Assembly: GCF_039536205.1 (NCBI RefSeq)
Contig: NZ_BAAAYL010000001.1
Location: forward strand, 3,658,001-3,722,000
Direction: 5' to 3'
Source: Streptomyces sannanensis
GTDB lineage: Bacteria; Actinomycetota; Actinomycetes; Streptomycetales; Streptomycetaceae
Length of the DNA: 64,000 nt
Made by a program: the position numbers and the translations under genes
Part shown: piece after piece, positions 1 to 7,866 of the stretch
Layout of the letters: every line of letters starts with the position of its first letter
How positions within the stretch are numbered: the stretch's first letter is position 1
Notes under the pieces: generated by a model
What the model saw: the letters and a program-made list of their open reading frames with translations, nothing else
Databases searched by the model: none
Told to the model about the DNA's origin: nothing

Positions 1-695
1 GGCCGTACGTCGCCGACACCACGCTGATCCTGAACAACGCCATCGACGAGGGCAAGGTCGTCCTCTTCGAGGGCGGCCAGGGCACCCTGCTGGACGTCGA
101 CCACGGCACGTACCCCTTCGTCACCTCCTCGAACCCGACCGCGGGCGGTGCCTGCACCGGTGCGGGCGTGGGCCCGACGAAGATCAGCCGGGTCATCGGC
201 ATCCTCAAGGCCTACACGACCCGTGTCGGCGCGGGTCCGTTCCCGACCGAGCTGTTCGACGAGGACGGCGAGGCGCTGCGCCGCATCGGCGGCGAGCGCG
301 GCGTCACCACCGGCCGCGACCGCCGCTGCGGTTGGTTCGACGCGGTCATCGCGCGCTACGCCACCCGGGTCAACGGCCTGACCGACTTCTTCCTGACCAA
401 GCTCGACGTGCTCACGGGCTGGGAGCAGATCCCGGTCTGTGTCGCGTACGAGATCGACGGGCAGCGCGTCGAGGAGCTCCCGTACTCCCAGACCGACTTC
501 CACCACGCGAAGCCGGTGTACGAGTACCTGCCGGGCTGGTCCGAGGACATCACCAAGGCCAAGACCTTCTCCGACCTGCCGAAGAACGCGCAGGCCTATG
601 TGAAGGCCCTGGAGGAGATGTCGGGCGCCCCGATCTCCGCGATCGGCGTCGGCCCGGGCCGTACCGAGACGATCGAGATCAACTCCTTCCTGTGA
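1..695 (+). CDS. purA: Adenylosuccinate synthetase, C-terminal part (5' cut by window)
   Basis: GTP-dependent ligation of aspartate to IMP, the first committed step of AMP synthesis, in the cytosol. The reading frame is open from base 3, giving the last 230 residues of a protein that is normally about 430 aa. Visible family signatures are [22 protein letters not shown] at roughly residues 24-45 of the fragment (the PurA phosphate/IMP-binding signature), [10 protein letters not shown], and [13 protein letters not shown]. It ends with EINSFL and a TGA, followed immediately by a strong hairpin. Monocistronic in this view. The fragment shows no defects. Confidence 0.97.
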   Translation, partial: PYVADTTLILNNAIDEGKVVLFEGGQGTLLDVDHGTYPFVTSSNPTAGGACTGAGVGPTKISRVIGILKAYTTRVGAGPFPTELFDEDGEALRRIGGERGVTTGRDRRCGWFDAVIARYATRVNGLTDFFLTKLDVLTGWEQIPVCVAYEIDGQRVEELPYSQTDFHHAKPVYEYLPGWSEDITKAKTFSDLPKNAQAYVKALEEMSGAPISAIGVGPGRTETIEINSFL

Positions 696-706
696 TCCTT
701 TGATCC

Positions 707-749
707 TGTGCGGCGGCCGGTGAGCGTTCTGCTCAACGGCCGCCGCACA
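707..749. terminator. purA terminator hairpin
   Basis: A 13-bp arm at 707-719 (TGTGCGGCGGCCG) pairs with 737-749. A second nested stem, TGAGC/GCTCA, closes on a 5-nt loop. It starts 11 nt after the purA stop codon. Confidence 0.85.
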
Positions 750-777
750 AGGGCAGCCGGGCACAGGGCAGCGTGGT

Positions 778-783
778 TACGCT
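778..783 (+). promoter_or_regulatory. Putative -10 box TACGCT for the XRE/DUF397 pair
   Basis: TACGCT fits the TAnnnT actinobacterial -10 pattern. It would start transcription near 790, which excludes the GTG at 784 as a start. It leaves GAAGGAGA (793-800) in the leader and supports the ATG at 817. Inferred from pattern only. Confidence 0.35.
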
Positions 784-816
784 GTGCGCCATGAAGGAGA
801 CGGGCGGGGGTGGCTG

Positions 817-1668
817 ATGTCGGCAAGGAAGCCTCCGACCGAGCGGCGGCGACGGTTGGGCGCGGAGCTGCGCAAAATGCGCGAGCACGTCGGCCTCACG
901 ATCAACGAGGCCGCCGTGATGCATCGCACGGATCGGACCACGGTCAGCAACATCGAGTCCGGTCGCTTCGGAGTGAGCGCTGACCGCGTACGGGTCTGGG
1001 CTGCCAATTACTCGTGCCCTGACCGCGATTACATCGAAGCACTCGCCGAGATGGCCAGAGAGCGCGGTACGAACTGGTGGGACGAGTACCGGAGCGTACT
1101 CACCGCCGCTGCTTTGGACCTCGCGGAGATGGAGCACTATGCAGTCGCGCTCCGGTCGGTCCAGATCATGCACATGCCTGGCCTCCTCCAGCACGAGGAC
1201 TACATCCGAGCCGTCTTCAAGGAGGCGGTTCCCCCTCTGGATCCCGAGGCCCTTGAGCGGAGGGTTGCCTTTCGGATCAAGCGGAGCGAGGTGCTCGACC
1301 ACCCGCAACGCCCTGTGTGCACGTTTCTCATCCATGAAGCGGCGCTGCGCATGTGGTTCGGAAGCGCGCGAGTGATCAAGGCTCAGCTGGATCATCTGTT
1401 GAAGCAGTCCGAACGGGAGAACGTGGTGGTACGCGTCGTGCCGTTCGCAGCCGGCGGCTTCCCCAACGCGGGGAGCTCAACTCTCTATGCTTACGGGCCG
1501 GTTACCCAGCTCGACATGGTTCAGATGGACATCCCCACCGGGTCGGCGTTCCTGCATTCAGAGACCCACCTCGCGAACTGTCGCGTGGTGATGGACCGCA
1601 TGGAGCGGCGGACTCTCGGACCGGATGATTCACGAGACTTCATTCGCGAAGTGGCACGGCAACTATGA
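817..1668 (+). CDS. XRE-family HTH regulator with DUF5753 domain
   Basis: A 283-aa DNA-binding regulator of the large Streptomyces XRE-DUF5753 family, to which WhiJ-like proteins belong. The N-terminal helix-turn-helix spans about residues 10-65 (LGAELRKMREHVGLT, TTVSNIESGR). The rest is the DUF5753 putative ligand-sensing domain, beginning near LRSVQIMHMPGLLQ. The ATG at 817 is preferred over the GTG at 784 because the predicted transcript starts between them; an 11-residue longer form is possible. The DUF397 partner starts 4 nt after its stop, so the two are surely one transcript. Family knowledge says such pairs control development, antibiotic production or act toxin-antitoxin-like; the target here is unknown. 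Confidence 0.85.
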   Translation: MSARKPPTERRRRLGAELRKMREHVGLTINEAAVMHRTDRTTVSNIESGRFGVSADRVRVWAANYSCPDRDYIEALAEMARERGTNWWDEYRSVLTAAALDLAEMEHYAVALRSVQIMHMPGLLQHEDYIRAVFKEAVPPLDPEALERRVAFRIKRSEVLDHPQRPVCTFLIHEAALRMWFGSARVIKAQLDHLLKQSERENVVVRVVPFAAGGFPNAGSSTLYAYGPVTQLDMVQMDIPTGSAFLHSETHLANCRVVMDRMERRTLGPDDSRDFIREVARQL

Positions 1669-1672
1669 AAGC

Positions 1673-1870
1673 GTGAGCACAGTGGAAATCCAGTGGCGCA
1701 AGTCCTCGTTCTCGACCGACACAGACAACTGCCTCGAACTCGCCTCGCACAAAGGTGAAATATTCGTACGAGAGAGCGACGACTCTGCCGTGATCATCCG
1801 GACCACTCCAGAGAAGCTCCGTGCGTTTCTGGCCGGCGTCAAGGCGGGCGAGTTCGACGGCCTGATCTGA
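1673..1870 (+). CDS. DUF397 small protein, partner of the XRE regulator
   Basis: A 65-aa DUF397 protein. The diagnostic features are the start VSTVEIQWRKSSFS, the NCLELA segment and the FLAGVKAGEFDGLI tail. The GTG at 1673 is chosen because it gives a family-typical N-terminus and sits 4 nt past the XRE stop. The ATG at 1625 would overlap the upstream gene by 44 nt. DUF397 proteins usually act with the adjacent XRE protein as a pair; which is antagonist and which effector is not settled. A perfect terminator follows. Confidence 0.85.
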   Translation: MSTVEIQWRKSSFSTDTDNCLELASHKGEIFVRESDDSAVIIRTTPEKLRAFLAGVKAGEFDGLI

Positions 1871-1886
1871 CCGGCCAACCTGCGGG

Positions 1887-1910
1887 CCCCTCGCCTCTCA
1901 AGGCGAGGGG
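1887..1910. terminator. Rho-independent-type terminator
   Basis: A perfect 10-bp stem CCCCTCGCCT (1887-1896) and AGGCGAGGGG (1901-1910) with a CTCA loop is followed by TCTTGCTTTC. It ends the XRE-DUF397 operon. Confidence 0.9.
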
Positions 1911-1931
1911 TCTTGCTTTCCTCGTGCGCCT

Positions 1932-1970
1932 GGCATATGCCATCTCGTGTGCGCTGGATACAACATGTTG
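1932..1970. promoter_or_regulatory. Two 10-bp palindromes upstream of the 2112 gene
   Basis: GGCATATGCC (1932-1941) and CAACATGTTG (1961-1970) are perfect palindromes, 19 nt apart, in the otherwise unremarkable 200-nt gap after the terminator. They could be operator half-pairs for a dimeric repressor. No promoter is certain. Confidence 0.3.
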
Positions 1971-2053
1971 AATCTGCATCCCTGTTGGCGCTACGGTTCA
2001 GGCCGACGCAGCAACTGCGCATCGTTACCTGTGGGTTGCTGTGGGAATGAAGC

Positions 2054-2083
2054 GCCCCGGCGGTGTTAGCAGCACCCCGGGGC
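2054..2083 (+). promoter_or_regulatory. Stem-loop just before the 2112 ribosome-binding site
   Basis: GCCCCGG (2054-2060) pairs with CCGGGGC (2077-2083). An inner GGTG/CACC stem closes the loop TTAGCAG. The structure ends about 17 nt before the GGAG Shine-Dalgarno of the gene at 2112. It may be a leader attenuator or a terminator of a short upstream transcript. Confidence 0.4.
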
Positions 2084-2111
2084 ATGGCCAACGCTTCAGA
2101 GGAGCGTCAGC

Positions 2112-2489
2112 ATGAGCCACCGTATCTGGTCAGCCCTCCAACGAACATTCGATCGACTCCTTACGCTGCTCATGCCCGCGACGGGACGACACCGTCAGGG
2201 CACGCAACGGACAGCGCCCGCTCCCCGGACCGCGTCCGGTCTGCGGCTGCTCGTCCGCAACACCGCACCCCTCCACCTCACCGCCCCCTGGCCGCGCCCG
2301 CGCGCCCGGGGCAGAGACGACCAGCCCGTACTCGACCCCGCTGGGCCGCTCGTGCGGCCGTACCTCCGCGCGCACGAACAGCGGGCGCGGCGCCTCGCGC
2401 TCGCCCTCGCGCTGGACGGGATCGACATCGGACCGAGGGTGATCCACGGGCATCTTGTCGGCACCCCGGTCACGGGGGTGGCAGCCTGA
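2112..2489 (+). CDS. Conserved Streptomyces-type hypothetical protein
   Basis: 125 aa, arginine-rich, with no domain I can name. The clear GGAG ribosome-binding site (2101-2104) and coupled downstream gene (TGATG overlap) support it being real. The central RLLVRNTAPLHLTAPW and PLVRPYLRAHEQ segments look like those of small uncharacterised streptomycete proteins that sit beside XRE regulators. It has no signal peptide or membrane span. Function unknown. Confidence 0.6.
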   Translation: MSHRIWSALQRTFDRLLTLLMPATGRHRQGTQRTAPAPRTASGLRLLVRNTAPLHLTAPWPRPRARGRDDQPVLDPAGPLVRPYLRAHEQRARRLALALALDGIDIGPRVIHGHLVGTPVTGVAA

Positions 2490-2782
2490 TGGGAACCCAA
2501 GCCGCCACCATGCCCGGCGACCCGCGCGGCCTGCGCATCAGCCGCGTACCCAGCAAGCCGGTACGGCGTGAGCCCGATGGCAGCCTCGCCATCCACCTGT
2601 GGCTGCAACGGGACGGCAAGTTCGACACCGACCTCGCCCTCCGGCTCACCCCCGCTGAGGCGGAGGTGTTGCACGCACAGCTCTGCTTCGCGCTCGACGA
2701 GGAGCCCGTGACCACGCCCGCCGACCGCACACCGGACTGCCGGAAGACCGTGCGCGGCCCCTCGGGGGCACGCTGGCCGTAG
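2489..2782 (+). CDS. Hypothetical protein, translationally coupled to the upstream gene
   Basis: 97 aa. The ATG shares a base with the upstream TGA (TGATG). The protein has a basic N-terminus and a central LTPAEAEVLHAQLCFALDEE segment predicted to be helical. Codon use is normal for the genome. Likely co-expressed with the 2112 gene; no function can be assigned. A hairpin follows at 2804. Confidence 0.6.
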   Translation: MGTQAATMPGDPRGLRISRVPSKPVRREPDGSLAIHLWLQRDGKFDTDLALRLTPAEAEVLHAQLCFALDEEPVTTPADRTPDCRKTVRGPSGARWP

Positions 2783-2803
2783 CTGTTCCGGCAGCTGCCA
2801 CCG

Positions 2804-2835
2804 GCCTGGTTCCGCGCTCCGGCACGGAGCCAGGC
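2804..2835. terminator. Terminator-like hairpin after the 2489 gene
   Basis: GCCTGGTTCCG (2804-2814) pairs with CGGAGCCAGGC (2825-2835) with one G-T pair and a 10-nt loop. Confidence 0.65.
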
Positions 2836-2922
2836 GTGCTTTGCACGGTTACATCGGGCTGGCCCAGCGGGCGCCCGTAAACTCCACACTGGAGACCGCC
2901 ACACCGCGACGGGAGACCTCCC

Positions 2923-3165
2923 ATGCCTGATCAGCGCGTTACCTTTCACATCGTCTATACGCCTGATGAAGGCGGCTACAACGCTCTGGAGCCGGTCACC
3001 GGGACGACCAGCTGGGGAAAAGACCTCGCCGAGGCGAAGGCGATGATCACCGAGGCCCTTGAGCTCTATCTCGCGGAAGTGTCACGGGAGGACGCAGAGG
3101 TGATCGCCGCCCGGCAAGCCGACGCCTGGTCCGGCGACGTGGACGTAAGGGTGAACGCCGCCTGA
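2923..3165 (+). CDS. hicB: HicB-family antitoxin
   Basis: 80 aa with the HicB/UPF0150 partial RNase-H-like fold: VTFHIVYTPDEGGYNALEP is the strand-rich start, followed by TTSWGKDLAEAKAMITEALELYL. It should bind and neutralise HicA and autoregulate the operon. The start is set by GGGAG in front of the ATG. The coding region is coupled to hicA by a TGATG overlap. A TAAACT hexamer at 2878-2883 is a plausible -10. The order is antitoxin first, opposite to the classic hicAB order. Confidence 0.85.
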   Translation: MPDQRVTFHIVYTPDEGGYNALEPVTGTTSWGKDLAEAKAMITEALELYLAEVSREDAEVIAARQADAWSGDVDVRVNAA

Positions 3166-3380
3166 TGCCACCACTTCCGCAGATTTCTTCGGACCGGCTC
3201 ATCAAGGCACTGGAGCGGCTGGGCTTCACCCGCAGGGCGGGTAAGGGCTCCCACACGGTGATGCGGCGGGGAAGCGTCGTCTGCGTCGTACCGCATCGCA
3301 ACCCAGTCCCGAGGGGAACGCTCGCGAACGTACTTCGGCAGGCGGGAGTCACCGCAGATCAGCTCATCGACGCGCTGTGA
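3165..3380 (+). CDS. hicA: HicA-family mRNA interferase toxin
   Basis: 71 aa, the usual HicA size, with a dsRNA-binding-like fold. The family hallmark G-S-H is present as GKGSHTVMRR with the predicted catalytic histidine at residue 30, and VPRGTLANVLRQAGV forms the C-terminal helix. It should cleave mRNA when freed from HicB. Nothing suggests inactivation. The pair probably stabilises this small accessory patch or serves phage/stress response; that is inference. Confidence 0.88.
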   Translation: MPPLPQISSDRLIKALERLGFTRRAGKGSHTVMRRGSVVCVVPHRNPVPRGTLANVLRQAGVTADQLIDAL

Positions 3381-3469
3381 CCTTCGGGCGAGCAGGCCCT
3401 GGATCGATGGCAAGCAGCAGTTGAGCGAGGAGGGAGGCGGCGTGCCGGCGAAGCGCGGGGCGGCCGTGA

Positions 3470-3601
3470 CACCGCGGGCTCCTCGGCGCCGCCCTCCTCC
3501 ACCTGGGCTGGTCCATCGGGGCGGTGACGCTCGCGGCGGCGGTACTCGTCCTGATCGCCGCCGTCGTGTGCATCCCCCGGCAGCCCATCCATACGCGCTG
3601 A
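3470..3601 (+). pseudogene. C-terminal remnant of a membrane transporter (MFS-like)
   Basis: One frame reads LLGAALLHLGWSIGAVTLAA then AVLVLIAAVVCIPRQPIHTR and a stop. That is about two hydrophobic segments with a typical transporter tail. A TGA lies at 3467-3469 immediately upstream and no start or body precedes it, so this is a decayed 3' fragment. The assignment to MFS rests on the hydrophobic pattern alone. It ends 6 nt before the convergent GNAT gene. Confidence 0.45.
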
Positions 3602-3607
3602 CCAGCG

Positions 3608-4345
3608 TCAGCGGTGCCGGATCCAGATGTTCGGCTCGGTGTACGTGCCCAGGTCGGCGTCGCGGTCGATGTGCAGGGGGCTCATCCCGTCCGGGATGAC
3701 GTACTCGCCGGAGCCGGGCAGGGCCGTCCCGGTCCACTTCTCCCACTCTGCGACCGTCCCCGTCATGGTCTGCGAGACCGGTGCGGCCGCCAGGATCCGG
3801 CCACCGAGCTTCAGATGGGTGCGCACCCACGGATCGAATGCGGTGCCGTCGGGGCGGGTCCACTCCATGAACATCTCGATCGGTGTCAGCGGGTACCGGC
3901 ACTTCGCCGTGGGCCGCACCGGCGCGATCACCCGCGGCCAGCCCGCCTCCTCGGCCGCCTGGCGCAGCGCCAAGAGCACCTCTCCGGCGAGGCCCTTCCC
4001 CTTGAGGGCGGGGGCCACGATCGCGCCGCAGATGACCAGGGTGTCGGGCGCGACGCCCTGCTCCCGGCCCTCCACAGCGCGCACGAGGGAATCGGTGTAG
4101 CCGGTGGGCAGGGACTCGACGCGCTCGTCCCAACGCAGTGGCACCCCCCAGCCGGTGGCGACGGGCACGCCGTGTTCGTCGATCAGCATCAGGTCGAGGT
4201 CGCCGAACCACTCCCGGACCCTGCCGATGTACTGCTTGACCGTCTGATCAGCGGTGATGAATTGTGGGAAGCCTCCGGCGAACAGCATCTCCAGCTGCTC
4301 GTCGGACCATTCGCGAGCGCCTGTCCGCTCAACAGTCAGATTCAT
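3608..4345 (-). CDS. GNAT-family N-acetyltransferase
   Basis: 245 aa. The acetyl-CoA binding signature appears as ICGAIVAPALKGKGLAGEVL followed by LRQAAEEAGWPRVIAPVRPT, the standard motif A/B arrangement of the GCN5 fold. The start at MNLTVERTG is chosen because it lies 29 nt after the kinase stop; the ribosome-binding site is weak, so coupling to the kinase gene is likely. The substrate is unknown; the VRPTAKCRYPLTPIEMFMEW segment is typical of long streptomycete GNATs of unassigned substrate. Confidence 0.85.
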   Translation of the reverse strand: MNLTVERTGAREWSDEQLEMLFAGGFPQFITADQTVKQYIGRVREWFGDLDLMLIDEHGVPVATGWGVPLRWDERVESLPTGYTDSLVRAVEGREQGVAPDTLVICGAIVAPALKGKGLAGEVLLALRQAAEEAGWPRVIAPVRPTAKCRYPLTPIEMFMEWTRPDGTAFDPWVRTHLKLGGRILAAAPVSQTMTGTVAEWEKWTGTALPGSGEYVIPDGMSPLHIDRDADLGTYTEPNIWIRHR

Positions 4346-4374
4346 GATCACTTGTTCTACGGTCCCGGCGCTCG

Positions 4375-6141
4375 TCAGTCCACCTTTGTGTACGTCAGTG
4401 GCTCCCCGCCGGAGCCGACCAGTTCGCGGACGAGCGTGATGTCGTTCTGCATGGTGAGGCGGCTCCACTGGCCGGGGGAGCAGGTGGCCCGGTCGCCGTA
4501 GGTGACCTCGGAGGGGCCGATTTCCAGCGGGGGGCCGACGGACTTGAGGGTGGCCGTCCAGCGGCAGTCGTAGGCGGGACCGTGGCCGGAGAGGGTCATG
4601 ACCGTCTCGCCGGGCGGGCCCTGGGCGATGGTCATCTCGCGGGTGTTGGTGCCGTCGGCGGTGTCGAACGTGGCGCGCCAGGTGCCGAGGTACTCCATGG
4701 GGATGTCGCCGGCCGGGGGTTCGTCGGTCCCGGTCGGTGAGGCCGGCGGCGCCGAAGGGGTTCCGGTCACCGGGGGATTCGGATCGTCGGAACGGCCGGC
4801 CACCGGGTCCTTCCTGCCCTTGTGGCCGGCGTCGCCGTTCATGACCGCGTACACCGCGCCGCCCGCGCCGAGGGCGACGACGACGGCCACGGCGACCAGC
4901 GCGGCGGTGGCGCGGCCGTTGCGGCGCGGGGGTTCGGGCATGGGGGGCGGGCCGTAGGGCGGCGTGGAGCCGTAGCCGCCCGGCTGCGGATAGCCGTAAC
5001 CCGACGGTGGCGGATAGCCGTAACCGGGCGGTGGCGGTGGCCCGTACGGGGGTGTCACCCCGTACCCCGGCGGCTGGGCCGGTGCGGGTGCGGGCGTGGG
5101 CACGGACGCCGGGCCCACGATCATCGTCGGCATATGGTGCACCCCGTCCGGTGCCGGGGCGTGCTCCGGCTCCGGGTCCGCGGGGGCGGGCGGCGGCAGC
5201 GGTATCTCGCCCGTCGGGGTCTCGACCTCCAGCAGTCGCACCGCGTGGGAGCCCAGTTGGGCCACCAGCGCGCCGGGCAGCCATGGCTCGCCGGGCGTGG
5301 CGCGGCCCGTGCGCTGCAGCAACTGCGCCACTGTCGGGCGCGCGGCCGGATCCTTGAGGAGGCAGTCGTGGATCAGGTCCTGGAGGCTCTCCGGGACTCC
5401 GGCGAGGTCCGGCGGCTCCTCGGCTATGCGGAACATCAGGGCATGCACTCCGCTGTCCGCGGAGCCGAACGGCAGCCGGCCGGTCGCCGCGTAGGCGAGC
5501 ACGGAGCCCAGGCAGAAGACATCGCAGGCCGTCGTGACGCGTGTGCCGCGCACCTGCTCGGGGGCCATGAACCCGGGGGAGCCGACCAGCGCGCCCGTCC
5601 GCGTCAGTCCGCCGTCCGTGACCGTGTCCAGGGCCCGGGCTATGCCGAAGTCGATGACGCGCGGGCCGTCGATGGTGATCAGCACATTGGAGGGCTTGAG
5701 GTCACGGTGGATCAGCCCGGCCGTGTGGATGTCCTGAAGCGCGTGGGAGAGCCCCGATCCCAGGATGTGCACGGAACGTTCGGGCAGCGGCCCGTGTCCG
5801 CCCGAGACCACGGACTGCAGGGACGGGCCGGCCACATAGCCCGTCGCCACCCATGGCACCGGAGCCTCGGTGTCCGCGTCGAGGACGGGCGCCGTCCACT
5901 GGCCGCCGATGCGCCGCGCGGCCTGCACTTCCTGGCGGAAGCGGTCGCGGAATTCCTCCCGCTCGGCGAGTTCCCGGCGGATCAGCTTGACCGCGACGGT
6001 GCGGCCGCGGTCGGAGCGGGCCAGAAAGACCTGGCCCATACCGCCCGCGCCGAGGCGTGCCAGCAGCCGGTAGGCGCCGATCTTCCCCCAGGCTTCGCCC
6101 GGGGGTACCCCCAGTGGATCCCCCGGTTCCAGCTTGTCCAT
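4375..6141 (-). CDS. Transmembrane serine/threonine protein kinase (Hanks type)
   Basis: 588 aa. The kinase domain covers about residues 20-285: glycine loop GAGGMG (31-36), ATP lysine K52, catalytic HRD (145-147), DFG (164-166) and APE (193-195) are all intact, so it should be active. A long Pro/Gly/Tyr-rich linker (about 310-405, YGYPPP-like repeats) leads to one membrane span (411-433). A roughly 150-residue extracellular domain follows, with two cysteines (DCRWTA, ATCSPG) that may form a disulfide. The GGGGGAAGG ribosome-binding site supports the start. It is followed by the GNAT gene on the same strand. The extracellular ligand is unknown. Confidence 0.93.
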   Translation of the reverse strand: MDKLEPGDPLGVPPGEAWGKIGAYRLLARLGAGGMGQVFLARSDRGRTVAVKLIRRELAEREEFRDRFRQEVQAARRIGGQWTAPVLDADTEAPVPWVATGYVAGPSLQSVVSGGHGPLPERSVHILGSGLSHALQDIHTAGLIHRDLKPSNVLITIDGPRVIDFGIARALDTVTDGGLTRTGALVGSPGFMAPEQVRGTRVTTACDVFCLGSVLAYAATGRLPFGSADSGVHALMFRIAEEPPDLAGVPESLQDLIHDCLLKDPAARPTVAQLLQRTGRATPGEPWLPGALVAQLGSHAVRLLEVETPTGEIPLPPPAPADPEPEHAPAPDGVHHMPTMIVGPASVPTPAPAPAQPPGYGVTPPYGPPPPPGYGYPPPSGYGYPQPGGYGSTPPYGPPPMPEPPRRNGRATAALVAVAVVVALGAGGAVYAVMNGDAGHKGRKDPVAGRSDDPNPPVTGTPSAPPASPTGTDEPPAGDIPMEYLGTWRATFDTADGTNTREMTIAQGPPGETVMTLSGHGPAYDCRWTATLKSVGPPLEIGPSEVTYGDRATCSPGQWSRLTMQNDITLVRELVGSGGEPLTYTKVD

Positions 6142-6404
6142 CGTCGTGCACCTTCCCCCGTGCCTCCCCCGTGTTCCCCCACGGAGATGCGACGAATCGA
6201 GAATAGTGCGCGGGTACGACAGCGGGGCCCCGAAACATCTACGCTTCGGTAACGGCCTCCCTCGCCGGCACGCTCACCACCACGGGCGCGACGTGGACGC
6301 CGTCTGCCGCCGAACCCGGGCGTGGTCCGGCCCGGCGACACACTGTCGAGCCGGAGCCTTCGCTTGCGTGCACCACGCCGATGTCGTGTCCCGTACCCGA
6401 CACC

Positions 6405-6410
6405 TAGCCT
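6405..6410 (+). promoter_or_regulatory. -10 box TAGCCT of a leaderless promoter
   Basis: TAGCCT ends 7 nt before the ATG of the aminotransferase, so the transcript should begin at or next to the start codon. No Shine-Dalgarno is present, consistent with leaderless translation. It lies in the 276-nt divergent gap between the kinase and aminotransferase genes; nothing else stands out there. Confidence 0.5.
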
Positions 6411-6417
6411 GTGCGGC

Positions 6418-7776
6418 ATGACCCCTCATGCCGACCCGCAGGCGGGAGCCGCAGTCAAGGCTGCCGACCGCGCGCACGTGTTCCACTCCTGGTCCGCCCA
6501 GGGCCTGATCGACCCGCTCGCCGTCGCCGGCGCCGAGGGCGCGTACTTCTGGGACTACGAGGGCAAGCGCTACCTCGACTTCACCAGCGGTCTCGTCTAC
6601 ACCAACATCGGTTACCAGCACCCCAAGGTCGTCGCCGCGATCCAGGAGCAGGCCGGCCGGCTCGCCACCTTCGCGCCCGCGTTCGCCGTCGACGTACGGT
6701 CCGAGGCGGCCCGTCTCATCGCCGAGCGCACCCCCGGCGACCTGGACAAGATCTTCTTCACCAACGGCGGCGCCGAGGCGGTCGAGAACGCCGTCCGCAT
6801 GGCCCGCCTGCACACCGGCCGCCACAAGGTGCTGAGCGCCTACCGCTCGTACCACGGCGCGACCTCCACCGCGATCAACCTCACCGGCGACCCGCGCCGC
6901 TGGCCCTCCGACCAGGGCTCCGCCGGCGTCGTCCACTTCTGGGCGCCGTTCCTCTACCGCTCGCCGTTCTACTCCGAGAACGAGCAGCAGGAGTGCGAGC
7001 GCGCGCTCCAGCACCTCGAGGACACGATCGCCTTCGAGGGTCCGCAGACGATCGCCGCGATCATCCTGGAGACCGTCCCCGGCACCGCCGGGATCATGGT
7101 CCCGCCGCCCGGCTACCTGGCCGGTGTGCGGGAGATCTGCGACCGGTACGGCATCGTGTTCGTGCTCGACGAGGTGATGGCGGGCTTCGGCCGTACGGGC
7201 AAGTGGTTCGCCGCCGAGCAGTTCGACGTCGTACCGGACCTGATGACCTTCGCCAAGGGCGTGAACTCCGGCTACGTGCCGCTCGGTGGCGTGGCCATCT
7301 CGGCCGAGATCGCCGCGACCTTCGACAAGCGCCCCTACCCCGGCGGCCTCACCTACTCCGGCCACCCGCTGGCCTGCGCCGCCGCCGTCGCGACGATCAA
7401 CACGATGGAGGAGGAGGGCGTCGTCGAGCATGCCGCCCGCCTCGGCGAGACGGTCATCGGCCCGGGGCTGCGCGAGCTGGCCGAGCGCCACCCGAGCGTG
7501 GGCGACGTGCGTGGTCTGGGTGCCTTCTGGGCGCTGGACCTGGTGCGGAACAAGGAGACCCGCGAGCCGCTCGTGCCGTACAACGCGGCGGGCGAGGCCA
7601 ACGCCCCGATGGCCGCCTTCGCCGCCGCCTGCAAGGCGAAGGGCCTGTGGCCCTTTGTGAACATGAACCGCACTCATGTCGTCCCGGCCTGCAACATCAC
7701 CGAGGCCGAGGCCAAGGACGGCTTGGCGATTCTCGACGAGGCGCTCACCGTGGCCGATGAACACACCATCTACTGA
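6418..7776 (+). CDS. Class III PLP-dependent aminotransferase
   Basis: 452 aa, fold-type I aminotransferase of the omega-amino acid/taurine-pyruvate group. The cofactor lysine is K280 in TFAKGVNSGY, preceded by the DEVMAGFGRTGKW metal-free PLP signature. FFTNGGAEAVENAVRMAR and SYRSYHGATSTA complete the family pattern. The start is fixed by the leaderless -10 box. The amino donor is not predictable; homologues often transfer from beta-alanine, taurine or similar amines to pyruvate. The GntR regulator downstream (91 nt, same strand) may control it or the glycosyltransferase. Confidence 0.92.
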   Translation: MTPHADPQAGAAVKAADRAHVFHSWSAQGLIDPLAVAGAEGAYFWDYEGKRYLDFTSGLVYTNIGYQHPKVVAAIQEQAGRLATFAPAFAVDVRSEAARLIAERTPGDLDKIFFTNGGAEAVENAVRMARLHTGRHKVLSAYRSYHGATSTAINLTGDPRRWPSDQGSAGVVHFWAPFLYRSPFYSENEQQECERALQHLEDTIAFEGPQTIAAIILETVPGTAGIMVPPPGYLAGVREICDRYGIVFVLDEVMAGFGRTGKWFAAEQFDVVPDLMTFAKGVNSGYVPLGGVAISAEIAATFDKRPYPGGLTYSGHPLACAAAVATINTMEEEGVVEHAARLGETVIGPGLRELAERHPSVGDVRGLGAFWALDLVRNKETREPLVPYNAAGEANAPMAAFAAACKAKGLWPFVNMNRTHVVPACNITEAEAKDGLAILDEALTVADEHTIY

Positions 7777-7866
7777 TCCAATCACGTGAATTGACAGCGC
7801 GGGTCGCGCGTCCCGGCTTCCGACACCCCCTAAGGTGACGGAAGCCGGACGTGAGGAGAGAACGAC

